Assembly (NCBI GenBank): GCA_964383535.1
Contig: CAYLHS010000071.1
Location: forward strand, 1-11,197
Length of the DNA: 11,197 nucleotides
Direction of reading: 5' to 3'
Source: CAYLHS01 sp964383535
GTDB taxonomy: Bacteria > Actinomycetota > Acidimicrobiia > Spongiisociales > UBA4744
This document shows positions 1-7,981 of the stretch, one piece after another. The translations under genes and the position numbers were made by a program. The notes under the pieces are model-generated. The model was not told where the DNA came from. It saw nothing but the letters and a program-made list of their open reading frames with translations, and searched no databases. How positions within the stretch are numbered: the first letter of the stretch is position 1; every line of letters starts with the position of its first letter.

Positions 1-36
1 GTGTGCGCACACCATGCCAGGGGTCGTCGATGCCAT
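1..36 (-). CDS. Start of an amidohydrolase-like gene (SsnA/deaminase type), cut by window edge
   Basis: Only the first 12 codons are in the window. They read M-ASTTPGMVCAH on the minus strand. The ATG at 36-34 follows an AGGAGG ribosome binding site (41-46) at 4 nt. PG-[ML]-V-x-x-H is the usual first-strand motif of metal-dependent amidohydrolases, where the last His normally begins an HxH metal site; the second His would lie beyond the edge. The start is 19 bp after the stop of the fused molybdenum hydroxylase, so the two are probably co-transcribed. In E. coli a putative aminohydrolase (ssnA) sits beside a fused FeS-Mo hydroxylase (xdhD), which fits this reading. Odd: the motif comes almost at the N terminus, so the small beta-sandwich domain found before it in most relatives would be missing. 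The frame upstream of the ATG is open but its translation does not look like such a domain. The family call rests on a few residues only. Confidence 0.5.
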   Translation of the reverse strand, partial: MASTTPGMVCAH

Positions 37-40
37 AGAA

Positions 41-46
41 CCTCCT
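41..46 (-). promoter_or_regulatory. Ribosome binding site AGGAGG of the edge gene
   Basis: On the minus strand AGGAGG is followed by TTCT and then ATG at 36-34. It is the strongest Shine-Dalgarno match seen in the window and sets the start of the truncated gene despite its frame being open further upstream. Confidence 0.6.
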
Positions 47-55
47 GCCGCAAAC

Positions 56-2605
56 TTACCCGCTGGGTGCCAGCGGAAGCGTGTTCCTCCAGACGCCGTC
101 CCTGTCGTACATCGCCGCTGCGACGGCAGGCGCGGTCGGAACCAACCCGATCTCGCCGACACCCTTCACACCGTACGGAGCGTTCGGTTGGGGCACCTCG
201 ATGATGATGACGTCAACGTCGGGCATGTCCTTTGCACGCAGAATCCCGAGACTTCGAAAGGTCATGTTGATGGGCCGACCAGAGTCGTCGACCGGGAAAT
301 CCTCGGAGAGCGCGTACCCGAGGCCCATATGGACGGCACCTTCGATCTGCCCTTCGACGAGGGTCGGATTCACCGCCTTGCCCACGTCGTGCGCTGCGAC
401 AACCCGCTCGATCTTCCCCGTCTCGCGATCCATGATGACCACCTGCGCGGCGAATCCGAACGCCGAGTGGATCGTCGGATGTTCGACACCAGATTCGAGC
501 GAATCCGTCCAGTCGATGACGTACTCGCCGTAGTGGTCGACGCCGACCGTTCTGCCCGCCTCGACGGCGTTCCGGCAGGCGTTTTGGATCGCCCCGGCGC
601 CCAGCAGCGTGCCCCGGGAGCCAGTCGTCTGGCCATCGCCGAGTTCCCTCGTGGTGTCGACGACCACGCGAACGTTCGCCGTGTCGACGCCGAGTTCTTC
701 GGCGGCGACCTGCTGTGCCACCGTGTGGACGCCCTGGCCCATCTCGGTCCAGCAGTGACGTACCTCTACCGTGCCGTCCTCCCCGAACCGCACAACTGCC
801 CGCGACACCTCCTTGTACCCGTTGCCGAGGCCGGTGTTCTTCAGCGCGAGGCCGAGACCCACCGCCTTGCCCTGCGATCGGGCATTGTCGTAGACATCCT
901 TGACGGCATCGAGACACTCCGAGGCCCCCTGGCAACCGTCGTCCATGATCTGCCCTGGACCCCACTCCACGCCGGGGGTGATGACGTTGCGTGCCCTGAT
1001 CTCCCAACCCGAGATGCCGACGCGTTCGGCCAGTCGATCAAGGGTCCCCTCCATCGCGAACTGTGCCTGATTGGCGCCGAACCCTCGGAACGCGCCACAT
1101 ACCGGGTTGTTGGTACGGACCGCGATCGATTCGACATCGACGTTGGGGACCACGTACGGACCGGTGGCGTGCCCGGCGGCGCGTTCGAGGACCTTCATAC
1201 CGACGGAGGCGTATGGCCCGGAGTCCCCGACGAGACGCGCCCGCACCGCGGTCAGCCGGCCCTCGTCATCGCATCCGACCTCGTACTCCAGACGGATGGG
1301 ATGGCGCTTGGCGTGCATCAGGAGGGATTGCTCCCTGGTCAGCGTGCACTTGACGGGCCGTTCGAGGAGCGAGGCCGCGAGCGCGACCTGGCCCTGATTC
1401 GACATATCCTCCTTGCCTCCGAACGCACCCCCGTTGGAGACGAGTTCGACCGTGACCATCTCGGTCGACACATCGAGCAGCGCAGCGATCTGATCGCGGT
1501 CGTCCCACACGCCTTGCCCGCCTGAGTAGACGTGGAGCCTGCCGCCCGGCATAGGCACCGCAAGGGTCGACTCGGGCTCGAGGAACGCATGCTCGACGCG
1601 TTGGGTGATGAAGACCTCGTGGATCGTGTGGACACTCGATGCGAGCGCGGAATCGACATCGCCGCGCTGGTAGATGGAGCGCGACAGCACGTTGCCTTCG
1701 AGGCCCCACACGGCATCCTCGTCCGATGCGAGTGCCTTCGCCGCGTTGGTGAACGGGGCAAGCGGGCGGTACTCGACGGAGACCAGCTCGGTGGCCCGCA
1801 GGGCCGTTTCCCGATCTTCGGCGACGACGATTGCGAGCACATCGCCGAGATAGGACGTGCGCCCTCCTTCCGGGATGAAGACGGGCCAGTCCTTGTCGAT
1901 CAGCCCAACGCGGAGTGTTCCCGGCACATCCTTCGCCGTGAACACATTCACGACACCGGCAACCGCCTTCGCGGCATCGGTATCGATACGAAGGACGTCT
2001 GCTCGAGCGTGGTCGGCGAGCCGCAGTGCGGCGTGGAGCATCCCCTCGACGCGGAGATCGTCGACGTACCCTCTGCTGCCGAGCGCCAGTTCTCGAGCCT
2101 CGTACTTGGCGCCGGCCGAGCCGATCCCACCAGGTGACCCGACCTCGATCGGGCCGCCGTGAGCGACGGCCTCGATGGCGTCGAACACCTTGAGGTAGCC
2201 GGTGCATCGGCAGAGGTTTGCGCCCAGGTGGCGTTGAAGGTCGTCGCGAGTGAGGTCAGCGCCTTTCTTGTCGATGAGAGCCTTCGATCGCATGATGATG
2301 CCCGGTGTACAGAATCCGCACTGGGTGGCCCCGTATGCGGCGAATGCGTCGGCGAAACGATCCCGCTCCCCTTCGGACAGCCCCTCCAGGGTGGTGATGC
2401 TCGTTCCCTCGGCCTTGTCCAGGTCCATCTGGCACGAGACGCGAGCTTTCCCGTCGATGAGGATCGTGCAGGCGCCGCATTGACCAGACGGCGAGCACCC
2501 ATCCTTTGGCGAGGTGACACCGAGCTCTTCACGGAGTGCGGCAAGGAGATGCGGGTGACCGTCGTGCACCTCGACCGGAGTGCCATTGAGCTCGAACCGA
2601 GTCAT
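56..2605 (-). CDS. Fused [2Fe-2S]-molybdopterin hydroxylase, selenium-dependent xanthine dehydrogenase type
   Basis: 849 residues. The N-terminal ferredoxin-like domain (1-75) has C37, C43, C46 and C58. The second helical [2Fe-2S] domain (80-145) has C96, C99, C132 and C134. After a Gly-rich linker (150-166) comes the molybdopterin domain (170-849) with Q364, the GGAFGGKE loop (392-399), R507 in GAFRGFG and the presumed catalytic base E818 in GVKGVGE. These match bovine xanthine dehydrogenase Q767, R880 and E1261. There is no FAD domain. Length and FeS-to-Mo fusion match the group annotated as selenium-dependent xanthine dehydrogenases (E. coli XdhD is similar but longer). Selenium there is a labile ligand, not selenocysteine; no selenium or Mo maturation gene is in view, so selenium use is unproven. 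Probable role: cytoplasmic hydroxylation of a purine or related N-heterocycle. It is followed by an amidohydrolase-like gene and diverges from an FAD/FeS/Mo operon. The start has only a weak AAGG 8 nt upstream; it may be near-leaderless. Confidence 0.9.
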   Translation of the reverse strand: MTRFELNGTPVEVHDGHPHLLAALREELGVTSPKDGCSPSGQCGACTILIDGKARVSCQMDLDKAEGTSITTLEGLSEGERDRFADAFAAYGATQCGFCTPGIIMRSKALIDKKGADLTRDDLQRHLGANLCRCTGYLKVFDAIEAVAHGGPIEVGSPGGIGSAGAKYEARELALGSRGYVDDLRVEGMLHAALRLADHARADVLRIDTDAAKAVAGVVNVFTAKDVPGTLRVGLIDKDWPVFIPEGGRTSYLGDVLAIVVAEDRETALRATELVSVEYRPLAPFTNAAKALASDEDAVWGLEGNVLSRSIYQRGDVDSALASSVHTIHEVFITQRVEHAFLEPESTLAVPMPGGRLHVYSGGQGVWDDRDQIAALLDVSTEMVTVELVSNGGAFGGKEDMSNQGQVALAASLLERPVKCTLTREQSLLMHAKRHPIRLEYEVGCDDEGRLTAVRARLVGDSGPYASVGMKVLERAAGHATGPYVVPNVDVESIAVRTNNPVCGAFRGFGANQAQFAMEGTLDRLAERVGISGWEIRARNVITPGVEWGPGQIMDDGCQGASECLDAVKDVYDNARSQGKAVGLGLALKNTGLGNGYKEVSRAVVRFGEDGTVEVRHCWTEMGQGVHTVAQQVAAEELGVDTANVRVVVDTTRELGDGQTTGSRGTLLGAGAIQNACRNAVEAGRTVGVDHYGEYVIDWTDSLESGVEHPTIHSAFGFAAQVVIMDRETGKIERVVAAHDVGKAVNPTLVEGQIEGAVHMGLGYALSEDFPVDDSGRPINMTFRSLGILRAKDMPDVDVIIIEVPQPNAPYGVKGVGEIGLVPTAPAVAAAMYDRDGVWRNTLPLAPSG

Positions 2606-2847
2606 CGGCCATACCTTACGCGCCCCACGGTGTTTGTGCCCCTTCCTGGTTGGAGATGGCGCCTCGGGAGCGCTGGTGTTCTGCCCAGGACGTTGGCGGC
2701 GTGCTTGGGCGAGTCTCGGCCGATGGAAGGACGCAGAACGTGGGCACCTGGTGGTGCTACAAAGACGAGGACGCGGCCGCGCGGTGTCATCTGACAGTCC
2801 TGGAAGGGGCGAACGTTGATGGTCGGGGCACTAGGATCTGATCTCGG
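2606..2847. promoter_or_regulatory. Divergent intergenic region between the two molybdenum hydroxylase units
   Basis: This 242-bp gap must hold promoters for both directions. For the minus-strand gene a TANNNT hexamer (TAAGGT, 2618-2613) ends 7 nt before the ATG. For the plus-strand operon TAGGAT (2832-2837) ends 10 nt before the ATG. Both spacings suit leaderless or very short-leader transcripts. Neither has a convincing -35 box, and no strong Shine-Dalgarno precedes either start. I saw no clear long inverted repeat. Short open frames cross the gap on both strands, but none has a start signal or a recognisable protein pattern. Confidence 0.4.
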
Positions 2848-3663
2848 ATGATCACCGAGTACATACGCTCCGACTCCGTCGAAGAAGCCTACGGGCTGCT
2901 GACGTCGGTGGGATCCAGGGCGCGCCTGATGGGCGGAGGCACCGACCTCTCTCTCCACCCTCCGGCAGACGTCGACACACTCATCGATCTCTCGGGAGCG
3001 TCACTCGGCGGCATCACTCGCGACGACAACGCAATCGCGATCGGTGCCACGGTGACGCTGACCGAAATGCTCGAGTACGAACCTCTCGCCACCGTTTGGT
3101 CGGGTGTCGTGCACACCATGCTCCGTCGTGTTGCCTCCCCGCTCCACAGAAATGCCGCCTCCATCGGGGGCCATCTCGCGAGGGGACGCCTCTCGGACGT
3201 GGTCCCTGTGATGCTCGCGATCGACGCTTCCGTGCGGTTCTACGATGGCGCTCCGCAACAGATGCCACTCGGCGAGTTCTACGCCACGAGACGCAACCGG
3301 CGACCGTTGGTGGTCACCGGAGTGGAGATCCCCGTCGACGGAGGCAGGGCCGCGTTCCGCAAGTTCGCCCGCACTACCTATGACCTGGCAATCCTCAATG
3401 TCGCGTGCGGCGTCCGGTTCGATGGCTCTGTCGTCTCGTCTGCCAGGATCGTCGTTGGGGAACGACCGAGCCTTGCCGTTGAACTCGGCGACGCGTCGGG
3501 AACTCTGATCGGCCGTCCCTTCGACGAGGACTCAATCGGACAGGCTGCTCGTGTCGCGAGGGACACCGTCGATGTTCGGTCCGATCCGAGGGGAAGCGCC
3601 GACTATCGCCGCCACCTCACCGAAGTGCTCGTTCGCCGCTGCCTGTCGGAGATCGCACCATGA
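2848..3663 (+). CDS. FAD-binding subunit of a molybdenum hydroxylase (XdhB/CoxM type)
   Basis: 271 residues, the usual size of separate FAD subunits in this family. The FAD motifs are MGGGTDL (28-34) and the second flavin loop from N102 (NAASIGGHLARG), where most relatives have ATIGGN; here Ser replaces Thr and His replaces Asn. SDVVP (116-120) matches the conserved SD-x-x-P that follows it. The C-terminal CO-dehydrogenase-flavoprotein-like domain covers roughly 165-271. The protein would pass electrons from the [2Fe-2S] clusters to NAD+ or another acceptor. It is the first gene of a three-gene operon and its stop overlaps the next start (ATGA). The start codon has no good Shine-Dalgarno and a TAGGAT hexamer lies 10 nt upstream, so a nearly leaderless mRNA is likely. 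It is the only FAD subunit in the window, although two catalytic subunits are present. Confidence 0.9.
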   Translation: MITEYIRSDSVEEAYGLLTSVGSRARLMGGGTDLSLHPPADVDTLIDLSGASLGGITRDDNAIAIGATVTLTEMLEYEPLATVWSGVVHTMLRRVASPLHRNAASIGGHLARGRLSDVVPVMLAIDASVRFYDGAPQQMPLGEFYATRRNRRPLVVTGVEIPVDGGRAAFRKFARTTYDLAILNVACGVRFDGSVVSSARIVVGERPSLAVELGDASGTLIGRPFDEDSIGQAARVARDTVDVRSDPRGSADYRRHLTEVLVRRCLSEIAP

Positions 3664-4127
3664 ACCTGACAGTGAATGGGGTCGCCTTCGACGTCGACGT
3701 CGAACCTTCCGAGACCCTCCTCCATCTCCTGAGACGGGTCGGACTCAAGGGCGTGAAGAATGGCTGCGACAACGGGGACTGCGGCGCCTGCGCCGTCCTG
3801 ATCGACGGTAGGGCGGTCACATCGTGCGACTATCCGGCGCCGGCAGCAGCGGACACCAACATCTTGACCGTGGAGGGTCTCGGGACCGAAGGGGAACTCC
3901 ACCCGATCCAGGCTGCCTTCCTCGACGCCGGTGGGGTCCAGTGTGGTTTCTGCACCCCAGGGATGATGATCAGCGCCTACGAGTTGCTCGGTCGCGTCCA
4001 GGAGCCCTCCGACGACGAAATACGCGAGGCGCTACGCGGGAACCTCTGCCGCTGTACGGGCTACGTGAAACCGGTTGAGGCTGTCAGGATCGCCGCTGCG
4101 AGATTGCGGGAGGCGGCCGGTGGCTGA
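3660..4127 (+). CDS. [2Fe-2S] subunit of a molybdenum hydroxylase (XdhC/CoxS type)
   Basis: 155 residues, typical length. A plant-ferredoxin-like cluster is bound by C36, C41, C44 and C56 (GCDNGDCGAC...SC). A second cluster in the helical domain is bound by C95 and C98 (QCGFCTPGM) and C130 and C132 (LCRCTGY). All eight cysteines are present. The subunit carries electrons from the molybdenum site to FAD. The ATG overlaps the stop of the FAD-subunit gene by 4 bp and has GGAG 8 nt upstream (3648-3651). Its end overlaps the molybdopterin subunit by 8 bp, so all three subunits are probably made in coupled fashion. The first cluster spacing differs by one residue from that in the fused enzyme at 56-2605 (C-x4-C here against C-x5-C there). 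Confidence 0.95.
   Translation: MNLTVNGVAFDVDVEPSETLLHLLRRVGLKGVKNGCDNGDCGACAVLIDGRAVTSCDYPAPAAADTNILTVEGLGTEGELHPIQAAFLDAGGVQCGFCTPGMMISAYELLGRVQEPSDDEIREALRGNLCRCTGYVKPVEAVRIAAARLREAAGG
4108..4113 (+). promoter_or_regulatory. Ribosome binding site GGGAGG that fixes a GTG start at 4120
   Basis: GGGAGG is followed by 6 nt and then GTG at 4120. It supports this start over a TTG at 4075, which is in the same frame but would add 15 residues lying wholly inside the preceding gene and unlike the family. Confidence 0.7.
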
Positions 4128-6423
4128 TCGGTTCGTTGTCGTCGGCCAAAGCGAACGTCGTGTGGACGGGCGTGCGCTGGTGACGGGCAAACCGGTGTTC
4201 GCAGGCGATCTCGACCTCCCCGGCATGCTGCACCTCGCGATGCTCGGCTCCCCACATGCCCATGCGCGAATCACATCCATTTCGACGGAACGAGCGGAAG
4301 CGCTCGAGGGAGTCGAACTCGTGCTGACGCACCTGAACACACCTGCGGTCCGCTATACGACCGCCGGCCAGGGGCACCCGGAGCCATCGCCATACGATGC
4401 GCGCATGTTCGACCCGAAGGTCCGCTTCGTAGGAGACCGTGTGGCCGTCGCCGCCGCCACGTCGAAGGAGATCGCACAGCGTGCGCTGGAGTTGATCGAG
4501 GTCGAGTACGAACCACTCACCCCCGTTTTGTCGATCGACGACGCGCTCGCCGAAGGCGCGCCGATCATCCACGACGAAGCCGACGCGTCGGGGATCTGGG
4601 ATGCCGAACACAACATCGCAGGGGTGGTCGAGGCCAACGTCGGCGACGTCGACGCGGCGATCGAGTCTGCGTTCGCGAGTGTCGAGTTCACCGGAGAGAC
4701 CCAATACGCGCAGCACGTCCCGCTCGAACCGCACGTGTCCGTAGCCTATCTCGACGACAACGGGCGGTTGGTGCTCTACACGAGCACCCAAGTCCCTTTC
4801 CACGTGCGTCGGATCATCGCGCACGTCCTCGACATCCCGGCCCGACAGATCAGGGTCATCAAACCTCGCATCGGCGGCGGTTTCGGCGTGAAGCAGGAGA
4901 TCTTGATCGAGGACCTCGTCGGACTCGTCACGTACCGGACCGGCCTGCCATGCAAGTTCGAGTACACGCGAGCCGAGGAGTTCTCCCAGTCCCGAACCCG
5001 ACACCCGATGCGGGTATCGGTGCGGCTGGGAGCCGACGAGGACGGGCACCTGATAGCGGTGGACATGAACGCCCTCGAGAACACAGGCGCCTACGGCGCT
5101 CACAACCTGACCGTGGTGTCCAACGCCGGCTCGAAGACATTGCCGATGTACAACAAGGCGCCGAACGTGCGATTCATGGCCAAGGGCATCTACACGAACC
5201 TGCCCGTCGGTGGGGCCTACCGAGGCTACGGTGCCACCCAGGGGATCTTCCCGCTCGAAGTCGGAATCGACATGCTCGCCGAGAAACTCGGCATCGACGC
5301 ACTCGAGCTTCGACGTCGCAACCACATCCGCTCCGGCGAGACGAGCCCGATCTTCGAGGAACTCGGGGAGGGACGGAAGGGCGTCCCGCAGACCATTGGA
5401 AGCTGCGGCCTCGAACGGTGCATCGACATCGGGGCAGAACGGATCGGCTGGTCGCACAAACGCAGCACGCGATTTCGCGAAGGCCCGTGGGTGCATGGCG
5501 TAGGCATGTCCATCCACATGCAGGGTTCGGGGATTCCCGCGATCGACATGGCGGCGGCAACCATCAAGATGAACGACGACGGTTCATTCAACCTGCTGGT
5601 CGGTGCGACCGATCTCGGTACGGGGTCGGACACGGTCCTTGCACAGATGGCGGCCGAAGTGCTCGGCGTCACGATCGATGACATCATCGTCCTCTCATCA
5701 GACACCGACGTGACCCCGTTCGATGTCGGCGCATACGCGTCGTCGACGACGTACGTCTCGGGGTCGGCCGTGGTACGGGCCGCCACGGATGTGAAGTCGC
5801 AGATCACCTCCGTCGCCGCAGCGATGCTCAGAACCGGCGGCGACGAGCTCGAGCTCGGGGACGGCAGGGTGATAGCGAAAGACGGCCGCAGTGTCACGCT
5901 CGCGGATATCGCGCTCCGGTCGTTGTACGGTGTCGACCAGTTCCAGATCGGCTCGACCGCCTCGTTCGTCGGTGACGTCTCTCCTCCACCGTTCCTGGCG
6001 TCGTTCGCCGAGGTCGCCATCGATACCGAGACCGGCGAGTTGAAGATCGTCGATTACGTCGCAGCAGTGGACTGCGGAACGGCGATCAACCCCCGTCTCG
6101 CAGAAGGACAGGCAGAGGGAGCACTCGCGAACGGGATCGGCTACGCCCTGATGGAGGAGATGCGGTTCGACAAGTATGGCCGGATGCGCAACCCGGACCT
6201 CGGTCGGTACAAGATCCCCGCCGCGACCGACATGCCTCCGATGGAAGTCATCCTCGTCGACACCTACGAGGAGACGGGCCCGATGGGCGCCAAGTCGATC
6301 GCGGAGATCGGCATCAATGCACCGATTCCGACGCTGGCGAACGCCATCTACGACGCGATCGGGGTCCGGTTGACACATCCTCCGTTCACGTCGGAGAAGA
6401 TCTGGCGGGCGATGCAGGGCTGA
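4120..6423 (+). CDS. Molybdopterin-binding catalytic subunit of a xanthine dehydrogenase family hydroxylase
   Basis: 767 residues from the GTG start. The N-terminal a/b-hammerhead domain (about 10-135) is followed by the two-part molybdopterin domain. Visible sites are Q224 in STQVP, the GGGFGVKQE loop (252-260), R368 in AYRGYG, the DLGTGSDT loop (498-505) and E729 in GAKSIAE, the expected catalytic glutamate; most relatives have GVKGVGE there. The CO dehydrogenase signature AYRCSFR is absent, so this is not a form I CO dehydrogenase. With the two genes before it this makes a complete alpha-beta-gamma hydroxylase, in FAD-FeS-Mo order as in coxMSL-like operons. Its substrate is probably a purine or another N-heterocycle or aldehyde; the sequence does not decide. 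It shares its architecture but only scattered motifs with the fused enzyme at 56-2605, so the two are old paralogs rather than a recent duplication. Its stop lies 3 bp from the stop of the convergent pncB. Confidence 0.92.
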   Translation: MADRFVVVGQSERRVDGRALVTGKPVFAGDLDLPGMLHLAMLGSPHAHARITSISTERAEALEGVELVLTHLNTPAVRYTTAGQGHPEPSPYDARMFDPKVRFVGDRVAVAAATSKEIAQRALELIEVEYEPLTPVLSIDDALAEGAPIIHDEADASGIWDAEHNIAGVVEANVGDVDAAIESAFASVEFTGETQYAQHVPLEPHVSVAYLDDNGRLVLYTSTQVPFHVRRIIAHVLDIPARQIRVIKPRIGGGFGVKQEILIEDLVGLVTYRTGLPCKFEYTRAEEFSQSRTRHPMRVSVRLGADEDGHLIAVDMNALENTGAYGAHNLTVVSNAGSKTLPMYNKAPNVRFMAKGIYTNLPVGGAYRGYGATQGIFPLEVGIDMLAEKLGIDALELRRRNHIRSGETSPIFEELGEGRKGVPQTIGSCGLERCIDIGAERIGWSHKRSTRFREGPWVHGVGMSIHMQGSGIPAIDMAAATIKMNDDGSFNLLVGATDLGTGSDTVLAQMAAEVLGVTIDDIIVLSSDTDVTPFDVGAYASSTTYVSGSAVVRAATDVKSQITSVAAAMLRTGGDELELGDGRVIAKDGRSVTLADIALRSLYGVDQFQIGSTASFVGDVSPPPFLASFAEVAIDTETGELKIVDYVAAVDCGTAINPRLAEGQAEGALANGIGYALMEEMRFDKYGRMRNPDLGRYKIPAATDMPPMEVILVDTYEETGPMGAKSIAEIGINAPIPTLANAIYDAIGVRLTHPPFTSEKIWRAMQG

Positions 6424-6426
6424 CGA

Positions 6427-7968
6427 TCACTCGCCCATCAGCTTGCGCACCATCCCGACCTTCATGTCCCACAAGCTGTCGGTGAGCGACACGTGGTAGA
6501 CGTGCGGGTTGATGAGGCGTCGCACGCCCGGATCGAGCCGTTCCAGGTCGGCAACGCGACGCCGCCGCAGCTCGTCGATCGTCGGAGAATCCTCGAGCCG
6601 CTTGCCGTTCTCGAGCACCGGCGCCGGGAGGGTCTCGACGTTGGAAACCGCACTTTCCGGGAGCCGTCGCATCGACGTCGGAATCACGGGATGATGCAGG
6701 GTGATGGGTTTGCCCGTCTGAATGGTCTCGTCGGCGGTGCCGAGCACATCGGCGGTCGCTGTTCCACGTCCGTCATAGAGGCGCCAGGCCTGTTTGCGAC
6801 CAGGGTTGGGAATCTTCGCCTGAGACTCGGACACCTTGATAGCCGGCTGCCAGCCGGACGGTTCCTCGATCGCGACGAGCTTGTACACACCGTCGAGCGA
6901 CGCGTCGCCCTGCGACGTGATCAGCCGGGTACCGACTCCGTAGCTCAGGCGTCCGATCAGGTGATCTGCGTCCACGCGGTAGCTGGGTGCCTCCGCCTTG
7001 ATCTGCGAGACGATCTGCCAGATGGCCAGCTCGTCGAGGTTGGACGACAGCACGATGGAGGTCTGTGCGAACCCCGCATCGTTCAACATGCGTGCCGCCT
7101 GGATGGCCAGATACGCGAGGTCACCTGAGTCGAGTCTGATCCCTACCGGTTCGTGCCCGCTGCGGCGGAGCTCCTCGAATACGGCGATGGCGTTGGGCAC
7201 GCCACTCTCGATCGTGTCGATGGTGTCGACGAGGAGCAGACAGTCGTCGGGGAACACGTCCGCGTACGCTCGAAAGGCATCCAGCTCCGACTGCCCCTTG
7301 GCCAGGAACAGCTGAATGAGCGAATGTGCGTGTGTGCCCTTCGCCGGCAGTCCCACGGCGAACGACGTGCCGACGTTAGAGCTGAAGTCGGCGCCTCCGA
7401 TCAGCGCCGCCCGCGTACCGGCGTTGGTGCCCCGCTCCGGTCCCCTCCGCATGCCGAACTCCAGAACGGGTCTTCCCAGACCGGCCTCGTGGACACGGGA
7501 CGCCTTGGTTGCGATGAGGGTCGGGTAGTTGAGATGGTTCAGGAGCGACGTCTCGAGCATCTGAGCGATGGCGAGCGGCCCGACGGTGACCACGATGGGG
7601 ACGTTCGGGTGCACGATCCTGCCTTCTGGAATCGCGGTCATGTCGATGCCTGAGAAGTCGCCGTTCTGGCGGAGCCATCCGAGAAAGTCCGGAGCGAACA
7701 GCTGCTCACCGGAGGTGCTGGTGAGCCCGCGCAGATGCTCGATGTCCGCGTCGGTTACCCGGGTCACCTCCATCCAGTCGAGAAGCCAGTCGAGGCCGGC
7801 GTTGACGGCATAGCCCGCCTGGTGTTTGCCGTAGTCGGGGTACGAACGGAAGTAGTAGTCGAACTCCGCAGGCTGCTCGTGAACGCCGAGCCGGTAGTAC
7901 ACCTGGGCCATCGTCAGTTGGTACAGGTCGGTGAACAAGAACCCTTCGGCGAGTGATGCCTCGTACAT
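6427..7968 (-). CDS. pncB: Nicotinate phosphoribosyltransferase
   Basis: 513 residues. The enzyme joins nicotinate to PRPP, with ATP use, to give nicotinate mononucleotide in the Preiss-Handler salvage route to NAD. Evidence in order: N-terminal TDLYQLTMAQ (13-22), NYPTLIATKASR (147-158), FGMRRG (171-176), GTHAHS (211-216) whose H215 fits the phosphorylated catalytic histidine, the PRPP/phosphate-site segment IRLDSGDL (277-284), VGTRL (345-349), and a C-terminal NPHVYHVSLTDSLWD segment typical of the family. The length is normal and no key motif is missing. The ATG at 7968 lacks a Shine-Dalgarno; a TACCAT hexamer ends 7 nt upstream, suggesting leaderless translation. It is a single-gene unit, convergent with the molybdenum hydroxylase operon with a 3-bp gap and no room for a separate terminator. 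A link with those enzymes, for example via nicotinate, is possible but is only inferred from position. Confidence 0.95.
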   Translation of the reverse strand: MYEASLAEGFLFTDLYQLTMAQVYYRLGVHEQPAEFDYYFRSYPDYGKHQAGYAVNAGLDWLLDWMEVTRVTDADIEHLRGLTSTSGEQLFAPDFLGWLRQNGDFSGIDMTAIPEGRIVHPNVPIVVTVGPLAIAQMLETSLLNHLNYPTLIATKASRVHEAGLGRPVLEFGMRRGPERGTNAGTRAALIGGADFSSNVGTSFAVGLPAKGTHAHSLIQLFLAKGQSELDAFRAYADVFPDDCLLLVDTIDTIESGVPNAIAVFEELRRSGHEPVGIRLDSGDLAYLAIQAARMLNDAGFAQTSIVLSSNLDELAIWQIVSQIKAEAPSYRVDADHLIGRLSYGVGTRLITSQGDASLDGVYKLVAIEEPSGWQPAIKVSESQAKIPNPGRKQAWRLYDGRGTATADVLGTADETIQTGKPITLHHPVIPTSMRRLPESAVSNVETLPAPVLENGKRLEDSPTIDELRRRRVADLERLDPGVRRLINPHVYHVSLTDSLWDMKVGMVRKLMGE

Positions 7969-7975
7969 GGGCCCG

Positions 7976-7981
7976 ATGGTA
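7976..7981 (-). promoter_or_regulatory. Candidate -10 element (TACCAT) of pncB
   Basis: TACCAT on the minus strand fits the TANNNT core and ends 7 nt before the pncB ATG, the geometry of leaderless transcripts common in actinobacteria. No Shine-Dalgarno lies between. No clear -35 box is seen at 16-19 bp; the space is filled by the adjoining inverted repeat. Confidence 0.35.

Noticed and set aside
14..1525. Long plus-strand open frame of 503 codons opposite the fused hydroxylase
   Set aside because: It is the mirror of a clear family protein on the other strand, is rich in Arg, Asp and His as expected from reverse reading of GC-rich codons, and has no recognisable domain or start signal.
2650..2841. 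63-codon plus-strand open frame in the divergent gap, ending 6 bp before the FAD-subunit gene
   Set aside because: There is no good ribosome site, no known motif and an odd composition; more likely promoter DNA that is open by chance.
4075..4119. TTG start for the molybdopterin subunit, 45 bp upstream of the GTG
   Set aside because: The added residues are only the frame-shifted end of the FeS-subunit gene; GTG at 4120 has GGGAGG at 6 nt and matches the family N terminus.
4084..5517. Long minus-strand open frame of 477 codons opposite the molybdopterin subunit
   Set aside because: Same reason: an antisense shadow of a well supported gene, with no domain pattern or ribosome site.
4120..6423. 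Form I carbon monoxide dehydrogenase
   Set aside because: The gene order is cox-like, but the active-site signature AYRCSFR is replaced by AYRGYG, which belongs to the xanthine dehydrogenase side of the family.
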